Assembly (NCBI RefSeq): GCF_000764665.1
Contig: NZ_JRGM01000130.1
Span: forward strand, 1-64,000
Source: Aeromonas lacus
GTDB lineage: Bacteria; Pseudomonadota; Gammaproteobacteria; Enterobacterales; Aeromonadaceae
DNA: 64,000 bases
Direction: 5' to 3'
In this document: piece after piece, positions 28,790 to 35,651 of the stretch
Layout of the letters: each line of letters opens with the position of its first letter
Numbering within the stretch: the stretch's first letter is position 1
Notes under the pieces: generated by a model
What the model was told of the DNA's origin: nothing
The model's input: the letters and a program-made list of their open reading frames with translations, nothing else
Databases searched by the model: none
Position numbers and translations under genes: made by a program

Positions 28790-28903
28790 CCCTCTTGCCA
28801 GTTTAGAAGGGCACTCCTTCTAATTTTTCTGCGATGAGAGTCGCAATTCCGTAGCACCTTTTTAAACAGCCCAACGTCTTCGTGACATTGGGCTTTATTT
28901 TTT
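28790..28903 (+). ncRNA. Candidate small RNA with two terminator-like hairpins
   Basis: After the ydjA terminator there is no plus-strand gene, yet two terminator-like structures follow. The first is TTAGAAGG/CCTTCTAA with a five-base loop and TTTTT (28803-28828). The second is AGCCCAA/TTGGGCT with a T-rich tail (28868-28903). A small GCGA/TCGC hairpin lies between them (28831-28844). An AT-rich -10-like TATTAAT lies at 28781, but no good -35 goes with it. The bounds of the RNA are a guess; the downstream gene is on the opposite strand. It matches no small RNA that I can recall. Confidence 0.35.
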
Positions 28904-28953
28904 ATGGGGTTATGCGTTCGCTGGCACGGGCTGCGCATGGTTGCAGTGATGTG

Positions 28954-29517
28954 TCAGCTGGCTCGTTCCACTCTCTTGGCTGGCAGTATTCTGGCTGGAT
29001 TGCCCGCCACTCTGGCACCTGCCGGCACATCTTTGGTGACCACGGCTCCGGCGCCGACAATCGCCTCCCGACCTATGGTGACGCCGGGCAGCAGGATGGC
29101 CCCACCACCGATCCAGACCCTCTCTTCTATGGTGATGGGCAGCGCCGTCTCGACCCCTTGCACCCGCTCATCGGCCTCCAGTGAGTGGGCTGCAGTATAG
29201 ATCTGCACGTTTGGCCCGATCATCACGTCGGCCCCGATACGGATGGGGGCGTTGTCCAGCAGGGTGGCACCCATGTTGATGTAGCTGTTTTTGCCAAGGT
29301 GGATGTGGCGGCCATAGGTGCAGTAGAGGGGTGGGCAGATAAAGGCTCCTTCTGCCAGCTCGCCGACCAGCTCCTCCAGCAGAGCCCGCTGTTCATCCTC
29401 TTCCTCTGCCCGATTGAAACTGCGGTAGCGTGCCGCCGCCTCGCGCCGTATCGCTATCAATTCCGGGTCGATGCAGTTGTAGGGCTGGCTGCTGATCATC
29501 TTCTGATATTCGTTCAT
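28954..29517 (-). CDS. Sugar O-acetyltransferase (maltose O-acetyltransferase family)
   Basis: This 187-residue left-handed beta-helix (hexapeptide-repeat) acetyl-CoA-dependent transferase resembles maltose and galactoside acetyltransferases. The N-terminal helical cap contains QPYNCIDPELIAIRREA. The hexapeptide repeats run from about 60 to 175. The catalytic His is expected in IYTAAHSLEADERVQGVE. The AAVVTKDVPAG-type end is present as GAGAVVTKDVPAGARVAGNPAR. Substrate cannot be stated. It is a single-gene unit. Confidence 0.9.
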   Translation of the reverse strand: MNEYQKMISSQPYNCIDPELIAIRREAAARYRSFNRAEEEDEQRALLEELVGELAEGAFICPPLYCTYGRHIHLGKNSYINMGATLLDNAPIRIGADVMIGPNVQIYTAAHSLEADERVQGVETALPITIEERVWIGGGAILLPGVTIGREAIVGAGAVVTKDVPAGARVAGNPARILPAKRVERAS

Positions 29518-29583
29518 GGCGGTTACTTTCCTTTATCTGCCGGAAGGTTGGATATTGGCGCCAATACGGCAGAAGTAACGTGA

Positions 29584-30561
29584 TCACCCGCCCGATACGG
29601 GCAGAACCAGATTGGCGGGTCTGCCTTCGGCAAAGGCCAGCACATTCTCGAAAGCCACGCGAAAGTAGAGTTCGTAGCTGTTTTGCTCGACATAGCCGAG
29701 ATGAGGCGTCGCCAGTACATTTGGCAGGCGCAGCAGGGGTTCGTTTTCCTGTGTGGCCGGTTCGGTGTCAAATACATCGAGTGCAGCCCGCTTCTCCGGA
29801 TGGCTACTGAGCTCGGCATAGAGCGCGCCCGGCTCGATAAGCTCGGCCCGGCTGGTATTGACCAGCAGAGAGTCTCCCTTCATGCGGGTAAGGTCTGCGC
29901 GGGTCACACAGCTGCGGGTTGCCTCGCTCAGGCGCAGATGCAGCGTGAGGATATCGGCCTCACTAAAGAACGCCTCCTTGCTGGAGGCGCTGACATAACC
30001 ATCCAGTTCGGCCTGCTTGCGCGACGTTTCACTGCCCCATATCAACACCGACATGCCAAATGCCTTGCCGTAACGGGCGAGCCGCTGGCCTATCTTGCCA
30101 TAGCCCCAAATACCCAACGTTAACCCTTGCAGGGTACGGCCCAAGCCGAGTGGGCCGGACTGTTGCCACTGGCCTTGGTTCAGAGTGTGACTGTAAGCGG
30201 GAACATGGCGCGAGGCCGCCATGATGAGCGCCCAGCAGAGCTCGGCCGGCGCTACCGGGCTGCCGATGCCTTCGGCAATCGCCACTCCATAGCGTTGGCA
30301 TAAAGCGGGATCGATATGCTGGCTGACTTTGCCGGTCTGGCTGATGAGTTTAAGGGAGGGGAGCAGCATCAACAGTTGTTCGTCGATGCGGGTGCGCTCG
30401 CGGATCAGCACCAGTACTTCCACATCTGCCAGCTTGGCGGCAAGTCGCGCCGGATCCGGTTCGCTCTGGTTGAGAATGATAACGTCATGAGCTGTCAGCA
30501 GCGCAAAGCAGGGGAGATGGCGCACCTGATCCTGATAGTCATCCAGAATAGCAATCCGCAT
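29584..30561 (-). CDS. D-isomer-specific 2-hydroxyacid dehydrogenase family protein
   Basis: This 325-residue NAD(P)-dependent oxidoreductase has the Rossmann motif LGIWGYGKIGQRLARYGKAFG. The catalytic triad positions are Arg in LVNTSRAELI, Glu in DVFDTEPATQE and His in ATPHLGYVEQ; all three are intact. The N-terminal substrate-binding part contains LISQTGKVSQHID. Family members include D-3-phosphoglycerate, D-lactate and hydroxypyruvate reductases. The substrate here is not evident. It is the sole gene of its unit. Confidence 0.9.
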   Translation of the reverse strand: MRIAILDDYQDQVRHLPCFALLTAHDVIILNQSEPDPARLAAKLADVEVLVLIRERTRIDEQLLMLLPSLKLISQTGKVSQHIDPALCQRYGVAIAEGIGSPVAPAELCWALIMAASRHVPAYSHTLNQGQWQQSGPLGLGRTLQGLTLGIWGYGKIGQRLARYGKAFGMSVLIWGSETSRKQAELDGYVSASSKEAFFSEADILTLHLRLSEATRSCVTRADLTRMKGDSLLVNTSRAELIEPGALYAELSSHPEKRAALDVFDTEPATQENEPLLRLPNVLATPHLGYVEQNSYELYFRVAFENVLAFAEGRPANLVLPVSGG

Positions 30562-30717
30562 AAGAAATCCCTCTCGATAGCGTTTAGTTGGGCATCTATC
30601 TTACCGGAAACAGTGTGAGTAGTGCCTTCGAATGGGGGCGTTTGAGAAGTGCCATATCGCCTTCAAGCCTCTTCGTATCAACAGTGAGCCTCAACGGGGG
30701 TGGGTTCGGCAGGCCAA

Positions 30718-30753
30718 AACAATCAGGGCCCCCATATGGGAGCCCTGATTGTT
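30718..30753 (-). terminator. Terminator of prmA
   Basis: A 12-base stem AACAATCAGGGC/GCCCTGATTGTT with an internal CCC/GGG extension gives TGTTTTGG on the minus strand, 15 bases after the prmA stop codon. Confidence 0.85.
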
Positions 30754-30767
30754 AAATCGGGTGCTGG

Positions 30768-31646
30768 TTAGGCGTGCTTTCGGCCGGAGAGGCGGCACCA
30801 CTCCTCCTTGACGGCGGTCGGGTCCATCTCGAACCACTGGCCGTAGATGGTTTCCAGCTCTGGCGCCTGGCTCTCCAGCACACCGGATAGGGCCATCAGG
30901 CTGCCCGCTTTGCCGTGGCCGGCGATAAGCGGTGCCAGTTCGCGCAGCGGGCCGGCGAGGATGTTGGCGACCACCACGTCCGCTTCGACGTCTTGCGGCT
31001 GGTCGGCCGGCAGATAGAGCTCAATCTGGTCGGCGACGCCGTTGCGCGCGGCGTTTTCGCGGCTGGCCTGAATCGCCTGCGGGTCGATGTCGATGCCGAT
31101 GACGCGGGCGGCACCCAGTTTCAGGGCGGCGATGCCGAGAATGCCGGAGCCGCAACCAAAGTCGACCACGGTTTTACCGGCCAGATCCAGCCCGTCCAGC
31201 CACTGCAGGCAGAGCGCAGTGGTGGGGTGGGTACCGGTACCGAAGGCCAGACCCGGATCCAGCATCACGTTGACCGCATCGGGGTTCGGTACATCGCGCC
31301 AGCTCGGGCAGATCCAGAGGCGCTCGCCAAACTGCATGGGGTGGAAGTGATCCATCCATTCGCGCACCCAGTCCTTGTCTTCCAGCTGCTCGACCTTGTA
31401 GCCGACGTTTTCGCCGAAGATCTGCTGGAAGAAGGCGATGGTGGGGGCCGGATCGGTTTCGGCATCGAACAGACCCATTACTTCGGTCTCGCCCCAGAGC
31501 GGGGTTTCACCGGGCATGGGTTCATAGACGGGCACATCCTTGGCATCCATAAAGGTCACCGCCTGGGCACCACGCCCCAGCAGCATGTTGCTCACCTTGT
31601 CTGCGGTCTTGGCAGTGGCGTTGATTCGAATTTGTATCCAGGGCAT
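30768..31646 (-). CDS. prmA: Ribosomal protein L11 methyltransferase
   Basis: This 292-residue SAM-dependent methyltransferase trimethylates amino groups of ribosomal protein L11. An N-terminal substrate-recognition domain (1-60) precedes a class I methyltransferase fold with the SAM motif [20 protein letters not shown], the acidic motif [10 protein letters not shown], and [10 protein letters not shown], equivalent to the NPPY-type loop. Length fits the family. In E. coli prmA follows panF directly; here 4 kb of other genes lies between them. The upstream plus-strand region holds two candidate small-RNA genes. Confidence 0.96.
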   Translation of the reverse strand: MPWIQIRINATAKTADKVSNMLLGRGAQAVTFMDAKDVPVYEPMPGETPLWGETEVMGLFDAETDPAPTIAFFQQIFGENVGYKVEQLEDKDWVREWMDHFHPMQFGERLWICPSWRDVPNPDAVNVMLDPGLAFGTGTHPTTALCLQWLDGLDLAGKTVVDFGCGSGILGIAALKLGAARVIGIDIDPQAIQASRENAARNGVADQIELYLPADQPQDVEADVVVANILAGPLRELAPLIAGHGKAGSLMALSGVLESQAPELETIYGQWFEMDPTAVKEEWCRLSGRKHA

Positions 31647-31753
31647 GGCGTCGACTCTTCATAAATGTGAAACCGCGCGATTCTATCATCATGGGCGTGT
31701 GCTGTCGTGGTTTGCCCGTACGGAGCGGGCGATGGTGGTGTCATGAGGAGGCT

Positions 31754-31782
31754 TTGTCGAATTGGCACGGTTTCTGTATTGC
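31754..31782 (+). promoter_or_regulatory. Candidate dual promoter of small RNA 1
   Basis: A sigma-54-like element TGGCAC (31763-31768) has GG and GT ten bases apart, so the -12 position is GT instead of GC. It is overlapped by a sigma-70-like pair, TTGTCG and TATTGC with 17 bases between. Both predict a start near 31788. Overlapping sigma-54 and sigma-70 promoters with one start site are known for the enterobacterial small RNA GlmY. Confidence 0.4.
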
Positions 31783-31787
31783 TCTGT

Positions 31788-31870
31788 AGCGGCGAAGATG
31801 ACCGGTTTTCGCCGAACGCTTTGCTCAAGTTCCGTCATTTTTCACTGCCACCGTCAGGTGGCATTTTTTT
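31788..31870 (+). ncRNA. Candidate small RNA 1
   Basis: About 83 bases run from a predicted promoter to a strong terminator, TGCCACC/GGTGGCA with loop GTCA and seven T (31846-31870). Near its 5' end a hairpin CGGCGAA/TTCGCCG is seen, followed by a loose segment and the terminator, a common small-RNA layout. No plus-strand protein gene precedes the terminator. Short open frames in the area lack ribosome-binding sites. Function unknown. Confidence 0.5.
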
Positions 31871-31908
31871 GGCTCAAAGATGGGAAGTTGCAGGGCAACC
31901 GGCACAGT

Positions 31909-31924
31909 TGGCACGCCAGCTGCA
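31909..31924 (+). promoter_or_regulatory. Sigma-54 promoter of small RNA 2
   Basis: TGGCACGCCAGCTGCA fits the sigma-54 consensus TGGCACG-N4-TTGCA, with GG and GC exactly ten bases apart. An inverted repeat GTTGC-AGG-GCAAC lies just upstream (31887-31899). The start would be near 31934. Confidence 0.65.
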
Positions 31925-31933
31925 AAAGCCTGA

Positions 31934-32016
31934 TGTCCTGCTGAAGGATATGTGTGTGATTGTTACCCCAATGTTCAGGTATTTAGGGCCATCCCGGCGG
32001 GATGGCCCTCTTTTAT
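31934..32016 (+). ncRNA. Candidate small RNA 2
   Basis: About 83 bases run from the sigma-54 element to a strong terminator, an 11-base perfect stem AGGGCCATCCC/GGGATGGCCCT with a three-base loop and TTTTAT tail (31985-32014). The 5' part holds a short TCCT/AGGA hairpin and an unpaired-looking middle. There is no plus-strand protein gene. It follows candidate small RNA 1 by about 60 bases and looks like its tandem companion in layout, although the two sequences are not obviously similar apart from the promoter. Confidence 0.5.
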
Positions 32017-32134
32017 GGGTTTTTTATGGTGGTTCTGCGTGGTGACTGTCTGGCTCTCTGGTTGTTGCGTCCCCTGTTGGGGCGTGGCACTGGTGAGTTC
32101 ACACCATGATGGTGCAGCAATTACCCACAAGGGA

Positions 32135-33151
32135 TTAGCGGGAGAAGCCGCTCATGTCGATCACCAGCTTGCCCACCATGCGGCCCGCCTCTACCTCGGC
32201 ATGGGCCTCTGCCAGTGAGGTCGGGGTCAAGGCCGGCAGGGTTTTGGTCAGAGTGCTCTTGAGTTCGCCCTGATCAACCAGAGTGGCAACCTGTGTCAGC
32301 AGCTTGTGCTGCTCGATCATGTCCGGGGTCTGGAACAGGGAGCGGGTAAACATGAACTCCTGGCTGAAGGTCACGCTCTTGCTCTTGAGCAGGGAGAGAT
32401 CCCAGGGCTCTTTGGACTCGGCGATGGTGCAGATATGGCCGAACGGGCGGATCAGCCCAGCCATGGTAGCCCAGTGCTCTGCGGTGGCATTGGTGCAGAA
32501 GATGGCATCGACTTGAGTAATGCCAAGGGCGGTCAACTCCTCCTGCAGCTTGTGATGGTTCACGACCTGATGGGCGCCCATCTCGAGGCACCACTCACGG
32601 GTTTCGGGGCGAGAAGCGGTAGCAATCACCTCCATGCCGGTGAGCTGGCGGGCGAGCTGGATGGCGATGGAGCCAACTCCGCCAGCTCCGCCGATGATCA
32701 GCAGTTTGCCACGGCTCTCGCGGGTGAGGCCAAAGCGGTCGAACAGGGTCTCCCAGGCGGTGATGGCGGTCAGCGGCAGGGCGGCTGCCTCCACGTCGCT
32801 CAGACTGATGGGGGCGATGGCGGCGATGCGCTCATCCACCAGTTGCAGGGCGCTGTTGCTGCCGGGGCGGCTGATGTCGCCGGCATACCAGACCCGGTCG
32901 CCCGCCTTGAACAGGGTGACTTCGCTGCCGGTGGCGATCACTTCACCGACCGCATCCCAACCCAGCACGCGCGGGCTACTTTCGACCTTGGCCTTGGGGG
33001 CGCGCACCTTGATGTCGACCGGATTGATGGAGGTGGCGTTGACCCGCACCAGCAGATCGCGCGGGCCCGGCGTGGGGTCGGGCAGCTCGGCGGCGATAAA
33101 GCAGTGGGGATGGTCGCTCGGCAGATAGTGAGTCAGGGCAATGGCTTTCAT
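32135..33151 (-). CDS. Zinc-type alcohol dehydrogenase-like protein (quinone-oxidoreductase superfamily)
   Basis: This 338-residue medium-chain reductase/dehydrogenase has the NADPH-binding motif LLIIGGAGGVGSIAIQLARQL and substrate-side landmarks NATSINPVDIKVRAP and VLGWDAVGEVIATGSEV. It lacks the structural-zinc cysteine cluster, which places it with the zinc-independent quinone reductase/YogA-like branch. The start is the ATG of MKAIALTHY; the 47-codon upstream extension is not credible. It is divergent from a LysR-type regulator, which likely controls it. The cellular substrate is unknown; aldehyde, enone or quinone detoxification is inference. Confidence 0.9.
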   Translation of the reverse strand: MKAIALTHYLPSDHPHCFIAAELPDPTPGPRDLLVRVNATSINPVDIKVRAPKAKVESSPRVLGWDAVGEVIATGSEVTLFKAGDRVWYAGDISRPGSNSALQLVDERIAAIAPISLSDVEAAALPLTAITAWETLFDRFGLTRESRGKLLIIGGAGGVGSIAIQLARQLTGMEVIATASRPETREWCLEMGAHQVVNHHKLQEELTALGITQVDAIFCTNATAEHWATMAGLIRPFGHICTIAESKEPWDLSLLKSKSVTFSQEFMFTRSLFQTPDMIEQHKLLTQVATLVDQGELKSTLTKTLPALTPTSLAEAHAEVEAGRMVGKLVIDMSGFSR

Positions 33152-33203
33152 GGTTATTCCTTTCAAATCGGTGTGTTCGGGATTGCCACTCACTCTAGTC
33201 TGG

Positions 33204-33220
33204 TTAATTATCCTGATTAA
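33204..33220. promoter_or_regulatory. LysR-type operator between lysR-like and oxidoreductase genes
   Basis: TTAAT-N7-ATTAA is an interrupted dyad containing a T-N11-A LysR box. It sits in the 100-base divergent promoter region. Confidence 0.5.
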
Positions 33221-33251
33221 GATGGGTAATTGGTAAAGACTGTTTGAATAT

Positions 33252-34124
33252 ATGAACAATGTCGATCTGGAGTTGATGGGACTGTTTGCCACCGTGGTGG
33301 AGCAGGGGAGCTTTACCCGGGCGGCCGAGCTGATGGGGATGCCGAAATCGTCGGTGAGCCAGAAGATCTCGCGGCTCGAAGCTCAGCTCGGCGTGCGGTT
33401 GCTGCAGCGCACCACCCGCAGGTTGAGCCTGACCCCGCAGGGGGAGGTCTATGTGGAGCATTGTCAGGGGCTGCTGACGCTGGCTCGCAGCGCCAATCTG
33501 GCGATGGCAAGGTTGCGCTCGGCCCCGGCAGGTCGGGTTCGGATCACCGCCCCCGAGGCGACCGGTACCCTGCTGCTTGGCAGGATCCTCGCCGAGTTTC
33601 GTGCGCTTTACCCCGAGGTGGTGCTGGAGCTGACCCTGAGTGATGAACAGCTCGATCTGGTGGGCGAGGGTTACGATCTGGCGCTGCGGGCAGCGCCGCT
33701 GAAAGATTCCAGCCTGATCTGCCGGCGTATCGGTCAGGTGCCGCGCCATCTGGTGGCGGCACCCGCTTATCTGGCGGCCCACGGCATGCCGCAGCAATTG
33801 AGCGATCTGGGCCGTTATGCCTGTCTAGTGCACTCGGCGCTGCCGCTCTGGCCGCTGCAGGAGGGAGGCTGGCGGCCGCAGGGTGCCTGCATCAGCAACA
33901 GCCTGCTGGCGCTGCGGGAGTTGGCGATCAACGAAGGGGGGATTGCCTTGCTGCCTCACCATGTCTGCGAGGGGGATCTGGCGAGTGGCCGATTGCAGAA
34001 GGTGCTGCCGGAGCTCGCCGTGCCGCCCAACCCCTTCTATCTCATCTATCCGAGCCGGGAGCATCTCGCTCCCGCCTTGCGAACCCTGATGGACTTTGTG
34101 GCCGAGCGGCTGCCGTTTGCCTGA
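33252..34124 (+). CDS. LysR-family transcriptional regulator
   Basis: This 290-residue regulator has an N-terminal winged helix-turn-helix (SFTRAAELMGMPKSSVSQKISRLEAQLGVRLLQRTTR, about 21-57) and a C-terminal type-2 periplasmic-binding-like effector domain (about 92-285). The best resemblance is to the subfamily that regulates divergently placed oxidoreductases. It faces the alcohol-dehydrogenase-like gene across 100 bases. Its stop codon lies four bases from the end of the convergent PTS gene. Confidence 0.93.
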   Translation: MNNVDLELMGLFATVVEQGSFTRAAELMGMPKSSVSQKISRLEAQLGVRLLQRTTRRLSLTPQGEVYVEHCQGLLTLARSANLAMARLRSAPAGRVRITAPEATGTLLLGRILAEFRALYPEVVLELTLSDEQLDLVGEGYDLALRAAPLKDSSLICRRIGQVPRHLVAAPAYLAAHGMPQQLSDLGRYACLVHSALPLWPLQEGGWRPQGACISNSLLALRELAINEGGIALLPHHVCEGDLASGRLQKVLPELAVPPNPFYLIYPSREHLAPALRTLMDFVAERLPFA

Positions 34125-34128
34125 GTTG

Positions 34129-35556
34129 TTACCAGCTGCTCTGGCTGGCCGACTCCTGATTGGGCTTGAGACCGAGCGGCACCGACTGGCGCTCTGCCAG
34201 CATGCGGATCTGCCCCTCGATAAGCCCTGCGCTGGGGCCCAGCACCAGTACCAGCTGGTGGTCGTTGAGCACGATCCAGGAGAGGCAGCCCAGCTCCAGC
34301 AGGCGGGATTGTTCGACCCGGCTGATGTCGCGCACTCGCAGGCTGAGACGGGTCAGGCAGACGCTCATCGCCTGCAGGTTGTCCATGCCGCCCAATACCT
34401 TGAGGTACTGGATGGCAAGCATCTGCGGGTCGGTGGGCACTACGCTCGCAAGGCGCGGGTGCTCCTTGGCGATGGGTTTGCTCGGCATACTGAGGGGCGC
34501 GCGCTCCAGCAGCTGATAAAAGAGCAGGGTGTAGGCGACGAAGAACAGGATACCGACCGGGATTATCCAGAAGCTGTGCTCCCCCGCCTGATAGCTCAAT
34601 ACCAGATCCAGCAGACCGGCGGAGAAGTAGCTGCCCACCTTGATGCCGAGCGCGCTGCAAACGGCGAGCGAGAGCCCCGTCATCAGGGCGTGGGCCAGAA
34701 ACAGCCAGGGGGCGGTGAAGGCGAACAGAAATTCGATGGGTTCGGTGATCCCCACCAGCGCCGAGGTGAGCGCCAGAGTGAGCAGCAAGCCCCCCTGCGG
34801 CAGCCGTTGCATCCGCTGGCGGTGCAGCCAGATGGCGAAGCAGGCGCCCGGCAGACCGAACATGATGATGGGGTAGAGGCCGGCCATATACCCCTCGTGC
34901 AGCGGCTGGGCAGCAGCCAGTGCCTGCAGGTTGCTCTCGCCAAGGCCCACCACGCTGCCAAGCACCTGATGCAGGCCGAGCGGAATGAGCAGGCGGTTGA
35001 GGGCGCCAAAACAGAAGGCGCCGAAGGGGGTGGTGAGCAGATCCGAGGTGAGCAGGGTCAAGCCGCGCTCCAGCGGTGGCCAGAGTAGCGAGAGGGGAAC
35101 CGCGAGCAGCAGGCAGACCAGTGCCGAAGCCAGCACGCTGGGAAACTCCCCTCTGGCCATCTGCAGCCAGCCGGGCAGCTTTTGCTGATGCACCCAGGGA
35201 TAGACAATCGCGGTGGTGAGCCCCGCCAGCAGACCGCAGATCATGTCGGCGTGCAGATTGGGGGCCAGCGTGTTGAATGCCGTGCTGAGCAGCAGAAAGT
35301 TGACCGCACCTGCCAGCGTTTGCCCGCCCAGCTCCTGCCGGCTCAGACCAAAGGCGATGGCCACTGCATAGATGAGCGGCATCTGGCTGAAGATCGCCTG
35401 CCCGGTGAGGGAGAGCACCGCCAGATCCAGTACATCCGGCTGCCCCAGCCGATAGATGAGGGCCGCCATCGGCAGGATGGAGACCGGCAGCAGCAAGGCA
35501 TAACCGAGCCGCTGCAGGGAGTGGGTAATCAGTTGTCGAGTGGCTTTAACGGGCAT
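34129..35556 (-). CDS. PTS sugar transporter EIIBC, glucose/N-acetylglucosamine class
   Basis: This 475-residue protein has an EIIC membrane domain (about 10-350, eight to ten helices; landmarks EGYMAGLYPIIMFGLPGACF and GITEPIEFLFAFTAPWLF) and a C-terminal EIIB domain (about 385-465). The phosphorylated Cys is in NLQAMSVCLTRLSLRV. An EIIA domain is not fused and none is adjacent, so the protein must draw phosphate from another EIIA such as Crr. The start of MPVKATRQ has no clear ribosome-binding site; a GTG ten codons upstream is an alternative. It is 95 bases downstream of panF on the same strand, with no terminator between. Confidence 0.9.
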   Translation of the reverse strand: MPVKATRQLITHSLQRLGYALLLPVSILPMAALIYRLGQPDVLDLAVLSLTGQAIFSQMPLIYAVAIAFGLSRQELGGQTLAGAVNFLLLSTAFNTLAPNLHADMICGLLAGLTTAIVYPWVHQQKLPGWLQMARGEFPSVLASALVCLLLAVPLSLLWPPLERGLTLLTSDLLTTPFGAFCFGALNRLLIPLGLHQVLGSVVGLGESNLQALAAAQPLHEGYMAGLYPIIMFGLPGACFAIWLHRQRMQRLPQGGLLLTLALTSALVGITEPIEFLFAFTAPWLFLAHALMTGLSLAVCSALGIKVGSYFSAGLLDLVLSYQAGEHSFWIIPVGILFFVAYTLLFYQLLERAPLSMPSKPIAKEHPRLASVVPTDPQMLAIQYLKVLGGMDNLQAMSVCLTRLSLRVRDISRVEQSRLLELGCLSWIVLNDHQLVLVLGPSAGLIEGQIRMLAERQSVPLGLKPNQESASQSSW

Positions 35557-35651
35557 ACTGCGGCAATCTTTTGTGACTTGGCGCACAGTTTAACCGGAAA
35601 CCACCCATTTGGGGATAGTTTTGGAACCCTTTATTTATCTTTTTGTTATTG

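Noticed and set aside
31880-31930. Vibrio-type Qrr small RNA with LuxO enhancer
   Set aside because: The sigma-54 promoter fits, but the conserved Qrr core is absent and the nearby dyad has the wrong spacing for a LuxO site.
31707-32045. Plus-strand 112-codon frame over the candidate small RNAs
   Set aside because: It runs through one terminator and most of another, has no ribosome-binding site, and shows no protein likeness.
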